In this document: piece by piece, positions 7,751 to 15,566 of the stretch
How positions within the stretch are numbered: position 1 is the stretch's first letter
Layout of the letters: the number at the start of each line of letters is the position of its first letter
Source of the DNA: JACKJA01 sp050297015
Lineage (GTDB): Bacteria; Pseudomonadota; Alphaproteobacteria; Micavibrionales; Micavibrionaceae
Length of the DNA stretch: 64,000 nt
Assembly (NCBI GenBank): GCA_050297015.1
Contig: JBNKRZ010000005.1
Location: 186,001 to 250,000, forward strand
Direction: 5' to 3'
Translations under genes and position numbers: made by a program
The notes under the pieces: generated by a model
What the model was told of the DNA's origin: nothing
The model's database searches: none
Seen by the model: the letters and a program-made list of their open reading frames with translations, nothing else

Positions 7751-9079
7751 TCATTTCTTTTTCCTGTCCACCCAGCCTTCTATATTGGCCTGTTTCCGTT
7801 CCCGCGAAACGCCCAGTGCGCCGGAGGGGACATCCTCCGTGATGGTCGATCCGGCGGCAAGGTAGGCTTTTTCACCGATCTCTACTGGCGCAATCAGTGT
7901 GACATTGCTGCCGACGAAGGCGTCTTTGCCGATCGTGGTTTTGTGTTTGTTTTTACCGTCATAATTGGCGGTAATCGCGCCGCAGGAATAATTGACGTTG
8001 GCGCCGATCTCCGCATCGCCAATATAGGCGTGGTGCCCGGCTTTGACCCCTTCGTGCAGGGTTGCATTTTTAATTTCCACAAAGTTTCCGATTTTCGATC
8101 CCGCGCCTATGGCCGCGCCCGGCCGCAGGCGGGCGAACGGGCCGATTGTCGTGCTATAGGCGACATTTGTCCCTTCCAAATGGCAAAAGGCTTTGATATG
8201 GGCGTTATCGCCGATTTCCACACCGGGGCCGAAGAACACGTTCGGCTCAATAGTGACATCCTGCCCCAGATTTGTGTCCCATGAGAAATATACGCTGTCC
8301 GGGTCGATCAGCGTTGCGCCGTTCTCCATCGCCGCCGCGCGCAGTTTTTGCTGCACGTCTTTTTCCAGCGCGGCCAGATCGGCGCGGGTGTTCACGCCCC
8401 GCACGTCGTCCGGCTCCTCCGTTACATGGATGTGGCAAACCGCTTCATCTTGGTTAGCAATATCCACGAGGTCGGTCAGGTAGTATTCGCCCTGCGCATT
8501 GTCGTTTTGTATCTGAGCCAACCAGCCTTTCAGTCGTTCCCCGGCAATACAATAAACCCCGGCATTGCACAGTTTGAGATTGCGTTCGCTGACATTGGCG
8601 TCTTTGAATTCCACAATTTTTTCGAGGCTGCCGTCGGGGTTTAAAACCATCCGGCCATAGCTGTTCGGCGCTTCCGGTTTCATGCCGAGAACGGCCATTT
8701 CAGTCATATCGTTTTTGTGGCGTACTTCGATCAGGGCCCGTAAGGTCTCGGCACTAATCAACGGTGCATCCCCCATCAGGATTAATACATCACCGGAAAA
8801 TCCCTCTAGCGCGGGCAGGGCGGCTTTCACGGCATCTCCCGTGCCCAAAGGCCGGTCTTGTATAACTGTAGTGTTGGGAGCGACAGCTTTTTCGAGGCCC
8901 GGCATATCCGGCCCAGCCACGACAACGATCTTTTTCGGGGACAGGCTTTCCACCGTTTCCATCAACCAGCCGATCATCGGCCGCCCGGCGATCTTATGCA
9001 TGACTTTGGGAAGGGCGGACTTCATCCGCGTGCCGCGTCCGGCGGCGAGAATAACAACGGCCAAAGGTTTTGTGGTCAT
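7751..9079 (-). CDS. glmU: Bifunctional GlcNAc-1-P uridyltransferase / glucosamine-1-P acetyltransferase
   Basis: 442 residues from the ATG at 9079; the frame is open further upstream but the family starts a few residues before the nucleotide-binding loop. The pyrophosphorylase domain opens with LAVVILAAGRGTRMKSALPKVMH. The C-terminal half is a left-handed beta-helix with hexapeptide repeats, including FARLRPGAAIG, GNFVEIKNATL, and NYDGKNKHKTTIG, the acetyltransferase active region. It makes UDP-GlcNAc from the product chain started by GlmS. The ribosome-binding site is weak. It heads the glmU-glmS-HAD unit. Confidence 0.95.
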   Translation of the reverse strand: MTTKPLAVVILAAGRGTRMKSALPKVMHKIAGRPMIGWLMETVESLSPKKIVVVAGPDMPGLEKAVAPNTTVIQDRPLGTGDAVKAALPALEGFSGDVLILMGDAPLISAETLRALIEVRHKNDMTEMAVLGMKPEAPNSYGRMVLNPDGSLEKIVEFKDANVSERNLKLCNAGVYCIAGERLKGWLAQIQNDNAQGEYYLTDLVDIANQDEAVCHIHVTEEPDDVRGVNTRADLAALEKDVQQKLRAAAMENGATLIDPDSVYFSWDTNLGQDVTIEPNVFFGPGVEIGDNAHIKAFCHLEGTNVAYSTTIGPFARLRPGAAIGAGSKIGNFVEIKNATLHEGVKAGHHAYIGDAEIGANVNYSCGAITANYDGKNKHKTTIGKDAFVGSNVTLIAPVEIGEKAYLAAGSTITEDVPSGALGVSRERKQANIEGWVDRKKK

Positions 9080-9185
9080 GTGCTTTGTCTTTAATTTGTT
9101 TAAAAGTAAACCCGCTTTCCATTGTGCTGAAACGGAAAGCAAAGGCAAGTCACATGATATTGCGGGATGTTACAAAATTTATTAC

Positions 9186-10082
9186 TTACTTCACCGCTAG
9201 TTCAACGCCCTCATCGTTTTTATAGTCAACGAGGTGCATGAAGAGTGTGCCGTAATCGGTTTTGACACGGATTTTAACCGGGACGGCAGGGCCGTCTTTA
9301 CTCATCTTGGCGAGCCATACGGTCGGCAGGCTACCCTTTTCGCGCCCCTGTTCCTGAATAGACATCCAGCCGCGCGGCTTTTTGTGCCATGCGCCGGCGA
9401 CGGGTTGGACTTCGACCTGACAGCGAGCAGCTATACCGTCATAAATGTTGTAACGGCTGGAATCGAGCTTTACGTCGGCCTCATGGTTAAAGACCATTTT
9501 ATAGCGACGTTTGCCGTCAAAAACTTCGGCATCGCTTTCACAGGGCTTTCCATCGGCTACGGCCTCCATAGCTTTGAGGGCCGCTGTCAAGGCATCTGTG
9601 GTGCCTTCGGTCAGGGTTGTATCGAGTTTTTCCGGGGTGTAATCACGGCCTTTTTCGATGACTTCATAATCCTCAAAAGAGCCATCTTCACCGTATTTAT
9701 AGGTTTTGATTTCTTTTTCCTCTTTCCACACAGAGACAGATTGATGTTGTTCCGGGCGGTCGGTGTCTTTTCCTTTACGCCATCCCATCGTTTCGAAATA
9801 GCCGCTCCAAGGGGCGAGTTTTCCCAAGAAGCCTTTCGTCCGGGCGGAGAGCTTCATACTGTAGCGGCTCTCGTCTTCGTAAGAAACGTTGAATTCCGCA
9901 GTCACCGCATTAATGCCGCCTGCGTAGACTTCATACGTCATGGTTTGGATGTTTTTACCAAGGGATGAGCCTTGCGCCCGCGCATCGGTCGCGCCAAAAG
10001 CAAGCAGAGCGGCACAGCTAACGGTATAGGCCCACAAGCGTAATTTCTTGCCCGCCCATGCCTTTTTTGAATGCTTTAACAT
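9186..10082 (-). CDS. DUF3108 domain-containing exported protein
   Basis: 298 residues from the ATG at 10082, which has AAGGAG 6 nt upstream and gives a good signal peptide (MLKHSKK, hydrophobic core, ATDARA cleavage region). An upstream in-frame ATG at 10100 also has a GGAGG site, so the start may be six codons earlier. The mature protein begins with a YEVYAGGI-like strand and has the beta-rich look of DUF3108 proteins, periplasmic proteins of unknown function. The start overlaps the end of the FemAB-like gene by 65 bp in another frame, so the two are translationally linked. The function cannot be assigned. Confidence 0.75.
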   Translation of the reverse strand: MLKHSKKAWAGKKLRLWAYTVSCAALLAFGATDARAQGSSLGKNIQTMTYEVYAGGINAVTAEFNVSYEDESRYSMKLSARTKGFLGKLAPWSGYFETMGWRKGKDTDRPEQHQSVSVWKEEKEIKTYKYGEDGSFEDYEVIEKGRDYTPEKLDTTLTEGTTDALTAALKAMEAVADGKPCESDAEVFDGKRRYKMVFNHEADVKLDSSRYNIYDGIAARCQVEVQPVAGAWHKKPRGWMSIQEQGREKGSLPTVWLAKMSKDGPAVPVKIRVKTDYGTLFMHLVDYKNDEGVELAVK

Positions 10083-10962
10083 GTTTTGCTCCTTCGTCAT
10101 TGGTTCCTCCCAAATCGAAATCATGTATCTCTTTCTTCTTCAATTCTAGCACAGCCCGCCATAGTAAAGCATTGTGCGCCGCAACATCCCGGCCTTTGTT
10201 GTTGCTCCAGCCGATCTGGTAAGTGGCCGCTTTGCCGTGGCATAAGATTAAAATGGCGGCGACCGTTTGGTTGTCTAGTATGGCCCGCCCGATCATCATA
10301 TTGTCACCAAAGGTTCGTGCCAGAGAGTGTAATAATTTGACCGACGGGCCATCGTATTCCTTTTTCGCGCGATCGTATGAATAATTCATTAACAACGCAG
10401 AAAAAGCTTTAGGATTATACTCCCATTTTATTTGTAAGCCTGCTTTCGGTCCTTTATTTAGTTTATTGCGCCACTGGGCTTTCAAGGTGGCACGAAAGGT
10501 ATCTTCGTCCTGCGTCAGGTCCAGCCATATGGTTTGATAGCCGGGTGCTTCTCGGCGTTGATAGCCCCATTTTTTCATCATTTCCCTGTTTTGCGGCGTG
10601 TCGGGGATGTCGGGAATAATCCGGCGGCGGCGGCCGAAACGGCGCGGAAATTGGCGTGAGAATTCCGAAAAGAATGTTTCTATATGTTCCGATGTGCCAA
10701 AGCCAGAAAACCATAGCGGGCCGCCATCAAGGATAATAGCATGAATAAGATTTCCGAACATCCCGACTTCCAAAATTTGGACAAGGCCCGCTTCCGCCTC
10801 GTCGATTTTAATGAGGCCCCAGCGGGCTTTTTGATGATGAAGCGTACAGGATGCGCGGGCGTAATCATAAGATTGCAGCAAGTTCGCGCGGGTAATCCGG
10901 GCAAAGCGGTCTTGCCATTCGGGTAAAGAGAGGCTATTCCATTCTATTGAGCATTTAACCAT
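10018..10962 (-). CDS. FemAB/GNAT-like acyltransferase (peptidoglycan bridge-type family)
   Basis: 314 residues with two tandem GNAT-like halves. The C-terminal half has QTVAAILILCHGKAATYQIGW and ends with FDLGGTNDEGAKHVKAFKKGMGG, the typical closing pattern of FemAB-like proteins (DLGG...FKxGFGG). In Gram-positives FemAB enzymes add amino acids to lipid II from aminoacyl-tRNA. In alphaproteobacteria the homologues are mostly uncharacterised. No signal peptide. It is divergent from dapD with only 18 bp between the start codons, so at least one promoter must lie inside the opposing gene. Confidence 0.7.
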   Translation of the reverse strand: MVKCSIEWNSLSLPEWQDRFARITRANLLQSYDYARASCTLHHQKARWGLIKIDEAEAGLVQILEVGMFGNLIHAIILDGGPLWFSGFGTSEHIETFFSEFSRQFPRRFGRRRRIIPDIPDTPQNREMMKKWGYQRREAPGYQTIWLDLTQDEDTFRATLKAQWRNKLNKGPKAGLQIKWEYNPKAFSALLMNYSYDRAKKEYDGPSVKLLHSLARTFGDNMMIGRAILDNQTVAAILILCHGKAATYQIGWSNNKGRDVAAHNALLWRAVLELKKKEIHDFDLGGTNDEGAKHVKAFKKGMGGQEITLVGLYR

Positions 10963-10980
10963 TAATGGGGAGCATAGACC

Positions 10981-11853
10981 ATGACAGCGCTGGCGTCACC
11001 ACGGAATACGGATAGGGCGGAAATGAAAGATATTATTGACCGCGCTTGGGAAGAACGCGACATGGTTAATGCGGCAACGACAGGCGCGGTACGCGAAGCC
11101 GTTGATGAGGCGTTAGGGCTTTTGGATGGCGGCGCGGTACGCATCGCTGAGCGGCAAGCACCCGGCCAGTGGCAAGTTAATCAATGGCTGAAAAAAGCCG
11201 TTTTGCTTTCCTTTCGTTTAAACGATATGAAGCCTATTGCTGGTGGGCCGGGTGATTCAAACTGGTGGGACAAGGTGCCCAGCAAGTTTGAGGGTTGGAG
11301 CGATGCCGATTTTAAATTTGCCGGTTTCCGCGCGGTGCCGAATTGTGTCGTTCGGCGCAGTGCTTATATCGCGCCAGGCGTTGTTTTGATGCCCTCTTTT
11401 GTTAACTTGGGCGCCTACGTTGATGAAGGCACGATGGTTGATACATGGGCGACGATCGGCTCTTGTGCGCAAATCGGTAAGAACTGCCACATTTCCGGTG
11501 GGGCGGGGATTGGTGGCGTTTTGGAACCTCTGCAAGCCGGACCTGTTATTATTGAAGATAACTGTTTCATCGGGGCGCGCTCCGAAGTGGCGGAAGGTGT
11601 TGTGATTGAGGAAGGCGCCGTTCTTTCTATGGGCGTGTTTATCAGCGCTTCAACCAAGGTTATCGACCGCGAAACCGGTGAAATCTTCATGGGTCGCGTG
11701 CCAGCCTATAGCGTTGTGGTGCCGGGAAGCTTGCCGGGCAAGCCCTTGCCAGACGGTACGCCGGGGCCGAATCTGTACTGTGCGGTGATTGTCAAACGTG
11801 TCGATGAAAAGACGCGTTCTAAGACATCTATCAATGAACTTTTGCGTGATTAA
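10981..11853 (+). CDS. dapD: Tetrahydrodipicolinate N-succinyltransferase
   Basis: 290 residues. After an N-terminal helical domain (ending VLLSFRLNDMKP) the protein is a left-handed beta-helix with hexapeptide repeats. The signature GAYVDEGTMVDTWATIGSCAQIGKN lies near 141-165 and GGAGIGGVLEPLQA follows. It uses succinyl-CoA to succinylate tetrahydrodipicolinate in the lysine/diaminopimelate pathway, feeding peptidoglycan and lysine synthesis. The ATG has GGGGAG 8 nt upstream. dapC and dapE are not in the window. Confidence 0.95.
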   Translation: MTALASPRNTDRAEMKDIIDRAWEERDMVNAATTGAVREAVDEALGLLDGGAVRIAERQAPGQWQVNQWLKKAVLLSFRLNDMKPIAGGPGDSNWWDKVPSKFEGWSDADFKFAGFRAVPNCVVRRSAYIAPGVVLMPSFVNLGAYVDEGTMVDTWATIGSCAQIGKNCHISGGAGIGGVLEPLQAGPVIIEDNCFIGARSEVAEGVVIEEGAVLSMGVFISASTKVIDRETGEIFMGRVPAYSVVVPGSLPGKPLPDGTPGPNLYCAVIVKRVDEKTRSKTSINELLRD

Positions 11854-11950
11854 CCCGAATTTTCGTTTGTGCGACAGAAAAATAAAAAGTTATAATTTTC
11901 ATAATTCATTTTCTTTGCTTTTTTACTTCTGGCTGTGGTAGGAAGGGCGC

Positions 11951-12850
11951 ATGGACGATGAAAATTCCGAAGTCAAATATACATTTCAGGACGCAGGAAA
12001 AGGCGAACCGGATCACGAACGGTTTTTCCTGAACGGGTGCCATGAGCTGGCTAACGGCATTTGGAAGTATCTGAATGCGGCGCCTAGAAACTTTGCGGCG
12101 GCGATCGAAACGTTCCGGTTAGCGATTGAGAACCATCACTATCAAACGGGTGATGATGAGGCTTTTATCAAGCTAAAACGGCGCCGCGACGGGACACCCG
12201 CTTTTACACACCAGCTATGTCAGGCGCGCTATACCATTGTTCTTATGGAGGCAGGCTATCCGATCAAAGATCCGGATGCCCTGCTGTCAACCAATTTTTC
12301 CCATGATTTGCTGGAAGACATGCCTATTACGGAAGATGAAATAAGCAGGCGGGTAAACAGGAAAACGGCAGCCCTTGCCAAGCTTTTAGATAAGACCGGG
12401 CGTGATATTGAAGATTATTACCGGGATTTGGCGCAAGACCCAACAGCCAGTCTAGCCAAGGCGATGGACCGTATTCATAATCTGTCGACTATGATTTTCG
12501 GGATGAGTTCTAAAGATCAAGCCGCGTACAGAAAAGAAACGGAAGATTACGTTCCGCCGATGATTGAACTGGCGCGGAAAAACTTCCCCGATCAGGCGGA
12601 AACCTATGATGCGCTGGAACAGACGATCCGCGCGCAGTTATACTGGTCCCGGCAGTATGCTTACCAGAAGGGCAAACGTGATAGACCGCCACCGGATCAT
12701 GAACGGTGCGAGGCGCCAGCGGGACTGTTTGACGTCCTATCTAATGATTTTCATCCGGTAAATTTGATTAAAAAAAGAGCATCTAAAGTTTTAGGGCGGC
12801 CGCTTAATCAGTTTATGACTGCACCTCCTCCAGCTTCTCGTCTTGTCTAA
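11951..12850 (+). CDS. HD-domain protein resembling a small alarmone hydrolase
   Basis: 299 residues. An HD motif set matches the hydrolase domain of RelA/SpoT enzymes: His87 in FTHQ, His118-Asp119 with Glu122-Asp123 in FSHDLLED, and Lys170, Asp173 and Asn177 in AKAMDRIHNL. The spacing matches the corresponding segments of the full-length RelA/SpoT in this window (THPVEV, LHDTIED, VKLSDRLHNM). No synthetase, TGS or ACT domain is present. The family context suggests a manganese-dependent hydrolysis of (p)ppGpp or a related nucleotide, but that is inference. The C-terminal 90 residues are unassigned. It stands between dapD and an outer-membrane protein gene. Confidence 0.65.
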   Translation: MDDENSEVKYTFQDAGKGEPDHERFFLNGCHELANGIWKYLNAAPRNFAAAIETFRLAIENHHYQTGDDEAFIKLKRRRDGTPAFTHQLCQARYTIVLMEAGYPIKDPDALLSTNFSHDLLEDMPITEDEISRRVNRKTAALAKLLDKTGRDIEDYYRDLAQDPTASLAKAMDRIHNLSTMIFGMSSKDQAAYRKETEDYVPPMIELARKNFPDQAETYDALEQTIRAQLYWSRQYAYQKGKRDRPPPDHERCEAPAGLFDVLSNDFHPVNLIKKRASKVLGRPLNQFMTAPPPASRLV

Positions 12851-12932
12851 CGTTTCTATTTAGGGTAAAATTCGCCCTTGAGAAACAAAGGATTGTTTTA
12901 CCTGCCGTTCCCGTATGTTAAGGACGAATGTC

Positions 12933-13577
12933 ATGAAATCTTTGCTTGCCGGTTTTTGTTTGTGTGTGTGCTTAGGTGCTTTCGCTTTGCCTGCGCAAGC
13001 GCAGAGCAGCCGTCTATATTTCGCGGGCTATATGGGTTTGCAAAGTAATTTTGAAACGGAATTCCGGGAAAGCTCACGCCTCAGATCTGGGGATATGGAG
13101 TATGATAACACGGTCTCCTTTGCCGGAGCGCTCGGTGTGCGGGTCGATCATCAATGGCGCACGGAAGCCGAACTTTCTTACCGTAAGATAGATGTAGCCA
13201 GCATTGATCTGACGGGCGGTGGTCGTTTGCAAGGCGGCGGTTCCATCGGTTCATGGATTGCTCTGGCTAACGTCTATTACGATTTCGATATGGATTGGCG
13301 TGATATCGTGCCTTATGTCACTGGCGGGGCGGGGTTCGCATGGCATGATGGCAGCCTAAATGGAGGAAGTGGCCTTCCGGCGGCGACGGGCAATGCTTTT
13401 GGTCTTGCGTGGCAGTTTGGCGGCGGTATGAAATACCGGGTTGAAGATGACATGGCCTTTAATGTTGGGTATCGCTATCTCGGAACGACCAGCATGGAAA
13501 TCGATGGCTATGACATTGATTATGGCGCGCACGAATTCCGGCTGGGGATTGAGTACGACATTCCTGTGAAAAAATAA
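12933..13577 (+). CDS. Outer-membrane beta-barrel protein (OmpA/OmpW-like porin fold)
   Basis: 214 residues from the ATG at 12933, which has AAGGAC 7 nt upstream; an in-frame ATG at 12915 is less likely. It has a clear signal peptide (MKSLLAGFCLCVC, then LPAQAQ). The mature chain alternates polar and hydrophobic residues in strands, with YFAGYMGLQSNF at the start, ALANVYYDFDMDW in the middle and the final strand EFRLGIEYDIPVKK. This fits the 8-stranded outer-membrane barrel family (OMP_b-brl). The function is likely structural or immunogenic; no ligand can be inferred. Transcribed alone after the HD gene with an 82-bp gap. Confidence 0.75.
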   Translation: MKSLLAGFCLCVCLGAFALPAQAQSSRLYFAGYMGLQSNFETEFRESSRLRSGDMEYDNTVSFAGALGVRVDHQWRTEAELSYRKIDVASIDLTGGGRLQGGGSIGSWIALANVYYDFDMDWRDIVPYVTGGAGFAWHDGSLNGGSGLPAATGNAFGLAWQFGGGMKYRVEDDMAFNVGYRYLGTTSMEIDGYDIDYGAHEFRLGIEYDIPVKK

Positions 13578-13713
13578 AACGAAACGATTATATAGCCTCG
13601 ACATTATCTCCTATATTACCCCCCCCTATCATTTTACATAATCAGCAATCAGGGGAAGGGAAAAGACAGGGACGCCCCTTAAAAGAAGGAAGGGGAATAG
13701 ACTGTATATATCT

Positions 13714-14889
13714 TTATTGCCCGGCAGGTACGGCGGTGGCGGCGTTTGTTCTTTGTGTTCCGGCGGTGGCGGCCGGTGACGGCGTTTGTTCTTTGCCTTG
13801 AGCTGCATTGCTGAAAGCTGAGGTGTTTTTGCTTTCCGATGCGATGTTTTCTAGACTTTCTGACAGTTTTTCGAGCGGTTCAATATATTTTTGTATGTCA
13901 GGTATAAATTCGGCCAGTATGCCCATAAGCTGTTTGAGGAACCCGCCGAACCCGGGGTTTATACTGTTCATGCTATCAAGGAAGGCGTACATTCCGCCGG
14001 CTAGTTTGGTAAATTTCCCCATATTTTTAAATGTCCCCGATGGGTCGTCGCCCATATTTTCGATGGTCTTGTCGATCATCTTGGGGTTTTCATCAATCAG
14101 GCGGCTTAGTGTTTGGAAAAACTCCGGGTCGCTCTCGGCCCCTTGGTGAATAGCGTCTAGAAACTGTGATGCTTTTTCAGGTTCATCTCCGGCGCTGCCC
14201 AGTGTATCCGCTAATACGGTACGAAGGCCTTCATGTTTGCCGGCAGCTTCGAGAAAATCGTTGAACCCTTCTTGCTCGATCACGGTGTTTAGTGTTTTGA
14301 AAAAATCCGGGTCTTTCGCCACAACGTTTTGTATTTTTGAAAAATCGCCCCCGCCTTCGGCAGAAAATATGCCCTCAAAGGCCTCTTGCAAAGCGGGGTT
14401 GTTTATCAGGTTTTCTGTGAATTCTTTGAAACCTTCTGGCGCCGCCGCCGGAGGTTGCGGGGCCGGTGGTTTGGGGGCGGCTTTGTTTGCAAAATCATCT
14501 TTTAAAGAGATCGCCGCCGGAGGTTGCGGGGCCGGAGGTTGCGGGGCGGCTTTGTTTGCAAAATTATCTTTTAAAGAGATCGCCGCCGCAGGTTCCGGCA
14601 TAACGATATCGGCAATTAACGCCGGATTTTTTTCTAACCGATCCAAAAGGTTAGAATCCTTTGCCATTGCTGTTTCTATGTTTCTGACAGCGCGCGCAGG
14701 GTTTTTATTGATAGTTTCGATCAGCGCATCGCGCTTTCCCGGAAGGCTTTTCTCATCCTCTAAAGAGTTTTGGATATTTTTGAGTTGAAGGCCAACGGAT
14801 AAATATTCCGTCCAGGGCGTTGCCTCCAGAATACGGCCTGATAGCCCTTTAAGTTCTTCTACAGCTTTATCACTGAGTGGTTCCGCCAT
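13714..14889 (-). CDS. Unknown protein with tandem repeats, downstream of icmB operon
   Basis: 391 residues, not recognised. There is no signal peptide or membrane segment. Residues about 105-150 contain two copies of a unit, AAISLKDNFANKAAP then AAISLKDDFANKAAP, joined by Pro/Ala/Gln linkers. The rest is helical and acidic, with recurring NPAL and DPDFF/DPEFF segments that suggest degenerate helical repeats, and a Pro/Ala/Thr-rich C-terminus. It lies downstream of icmB and the 159-residue gene on the same strand, separated from them by a palindromic repeat. This context allows a role with type IVB secretion, such as a substrate, but no motif shows it. Confidence 0.6.
   Translation of the reverse strand: MAEPLSDKAVEELKGLSGRILEATPWTEYLSVGLQLKNIQNSLEDEKSLPGKRDALIETINKNPARAVRNIETAMAKDSNLLDRLEKNPALIADIVMPEPAAAISLKDNFANKAAPQPPAPQPPAAISLKDDFANKAAPKPPAPQPPAAAPEGFKEFTENLINNPALQEAFEGIFSAEGGGDFSKIQNVVAKDPDFFKTLNTVIEQEGFNDFLEAAGKHEGLRTVLADTLGSAGDEPEKASQFLDAIHQGAESDPEFFQTLSRLIDENPKMIDKTIENMGDDPSGTFKNMGKFTKLAGGMYAFLDSMNSINPGFGGFLKQLMGILAEFIPDIQKYIEPLEKLSESLENIASESKNTSAFSNAAQGKEQTPSPAATAGTQRTNAATAVPAGQ
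14443..14590. repeat. Intragenic tandem repeat (about 70-bp unit, two copies)
   Basis: Two near-identical stretches, each with a GGAGGTTGCGGGGCCGG part followed by GGCGGCTTTGTTTGCAAAAT and CTTTTAAAGAGATCGCCG, lie in tandem in the 391-residue gene. They encode the duplicated ISLKD(N/D)FANKAAP units. The high identity suggests a recent duplication or a copy-number-variable repeat. Confidence 0.75.
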
Positions 14890-14953
14890 TTTCCTCTTTC
14901 TTACCGGTGCACATTATTTGCCCCCACTGTAAAGAAAAAAGGTTAAAAAAAGA

Positions 14954-15060
14954 TTATAGTCGTTTAATTTTTGTTTCCGACATCGTTGTCTGTCGCTCAC
15001 ATAGACCCACTATGCTTCGCTCCAGCCGCCTTGTCGGGAAACAATCTTAAATGACTATAA
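14954..15060. repeat. Palindromic MITE-like repeat, copy A
   Basis: 107 bp with near-perfect inverted ends, TTATAGTCGTTTAA and TTAAATGACTATAA. Internal parts also pair (TTTGTTTCCGACA with TGTCGGGAAACAA). A related copy is at 18669-18777 in the same orientation, and shorter relatives are at 55638-55810 and 59181-59240. It lies between the 391-residue gene and the 159-residue gene. Confidence 0.8.
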
Positions 15061-15084
15061 TGATTATGTGAAAAACTTAAGGTC

Positions 15085-15564
15085 TTAGCGTTTCAAAGCG
15101 GACAAATCGTTCCCCAGAGGATAGGGCAGCGTATCATCGGGTTTGGTATCAAGGATAATTTGTCCCGTTTTATTGAAACGGTTAATGGTTTCCAGATCAA
15201 TTTCCCGGCGGTCGATCGTGATTTTATCCATGACTGTTGATATGGCCCCGGAAGGGTCTTTTTTGAAGCTGCAACGGATCATGCTGAGCTTGTATATGCC
15301 AAAGGCATCTGTGTAGGTATAGTATACGCGCGCATGACGGCCGAGTTTTTTGTATTCGCTGACCTTCATTGTCGAGGGGTAGGTTAGATCCATCTCGGCA
15401 AAGGTTTTGCAAAGTACATAATGTGGCCCGCCTTTCGGGGATTGCATGCCCCAGATGATGAGAAGAACAAGAAGAGCTGCAACGCCCAGCCCGATATAGA
15501 GCTTGATCGGCTTTTTTTTCTTGCGGCCTTTGGAGGCTTTTTCTTTTTTATCTTTTGTTGCCAT
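15085..15564 (-). CDS. Small membrane-anchored protein of the icmB operon
   Basis: 159 residues. A very basic cytoplasmic N-terminus (KDKKEKASKGRKKKK) is followed by one membrane helix at about 22-40 (LYIGLGVAALLVLLIIWGM) and a soluble domain of about 115 residues, predicted periplasmic. It begins 2 bp after the icmB stop, so it is translated from the same message. The position suggests an accessory or inner-membrane component of the secretion machine, but I recognise no Dot/Icm family in it. Basic, Lys-rich ends are common in inner-membrane anchors and are not diagnostic. Confidence 0.7.
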   Translation of the reverse strand: MATKDKKEKASKGRKKKKPIKLYIGLGVAALLVLLIIWGMQSPKGGPHYVLCKTFAEMDLTYPSTMKVSEYKKLGRHARVYYTYTDAFGIYKLSMIRCSFKKDPSGAISTVMDKITIDRREIDLETINRFNKTGQIILDTKPDDTLPYPLGNDLSALKR

Positions 15565-15566
15565 GA

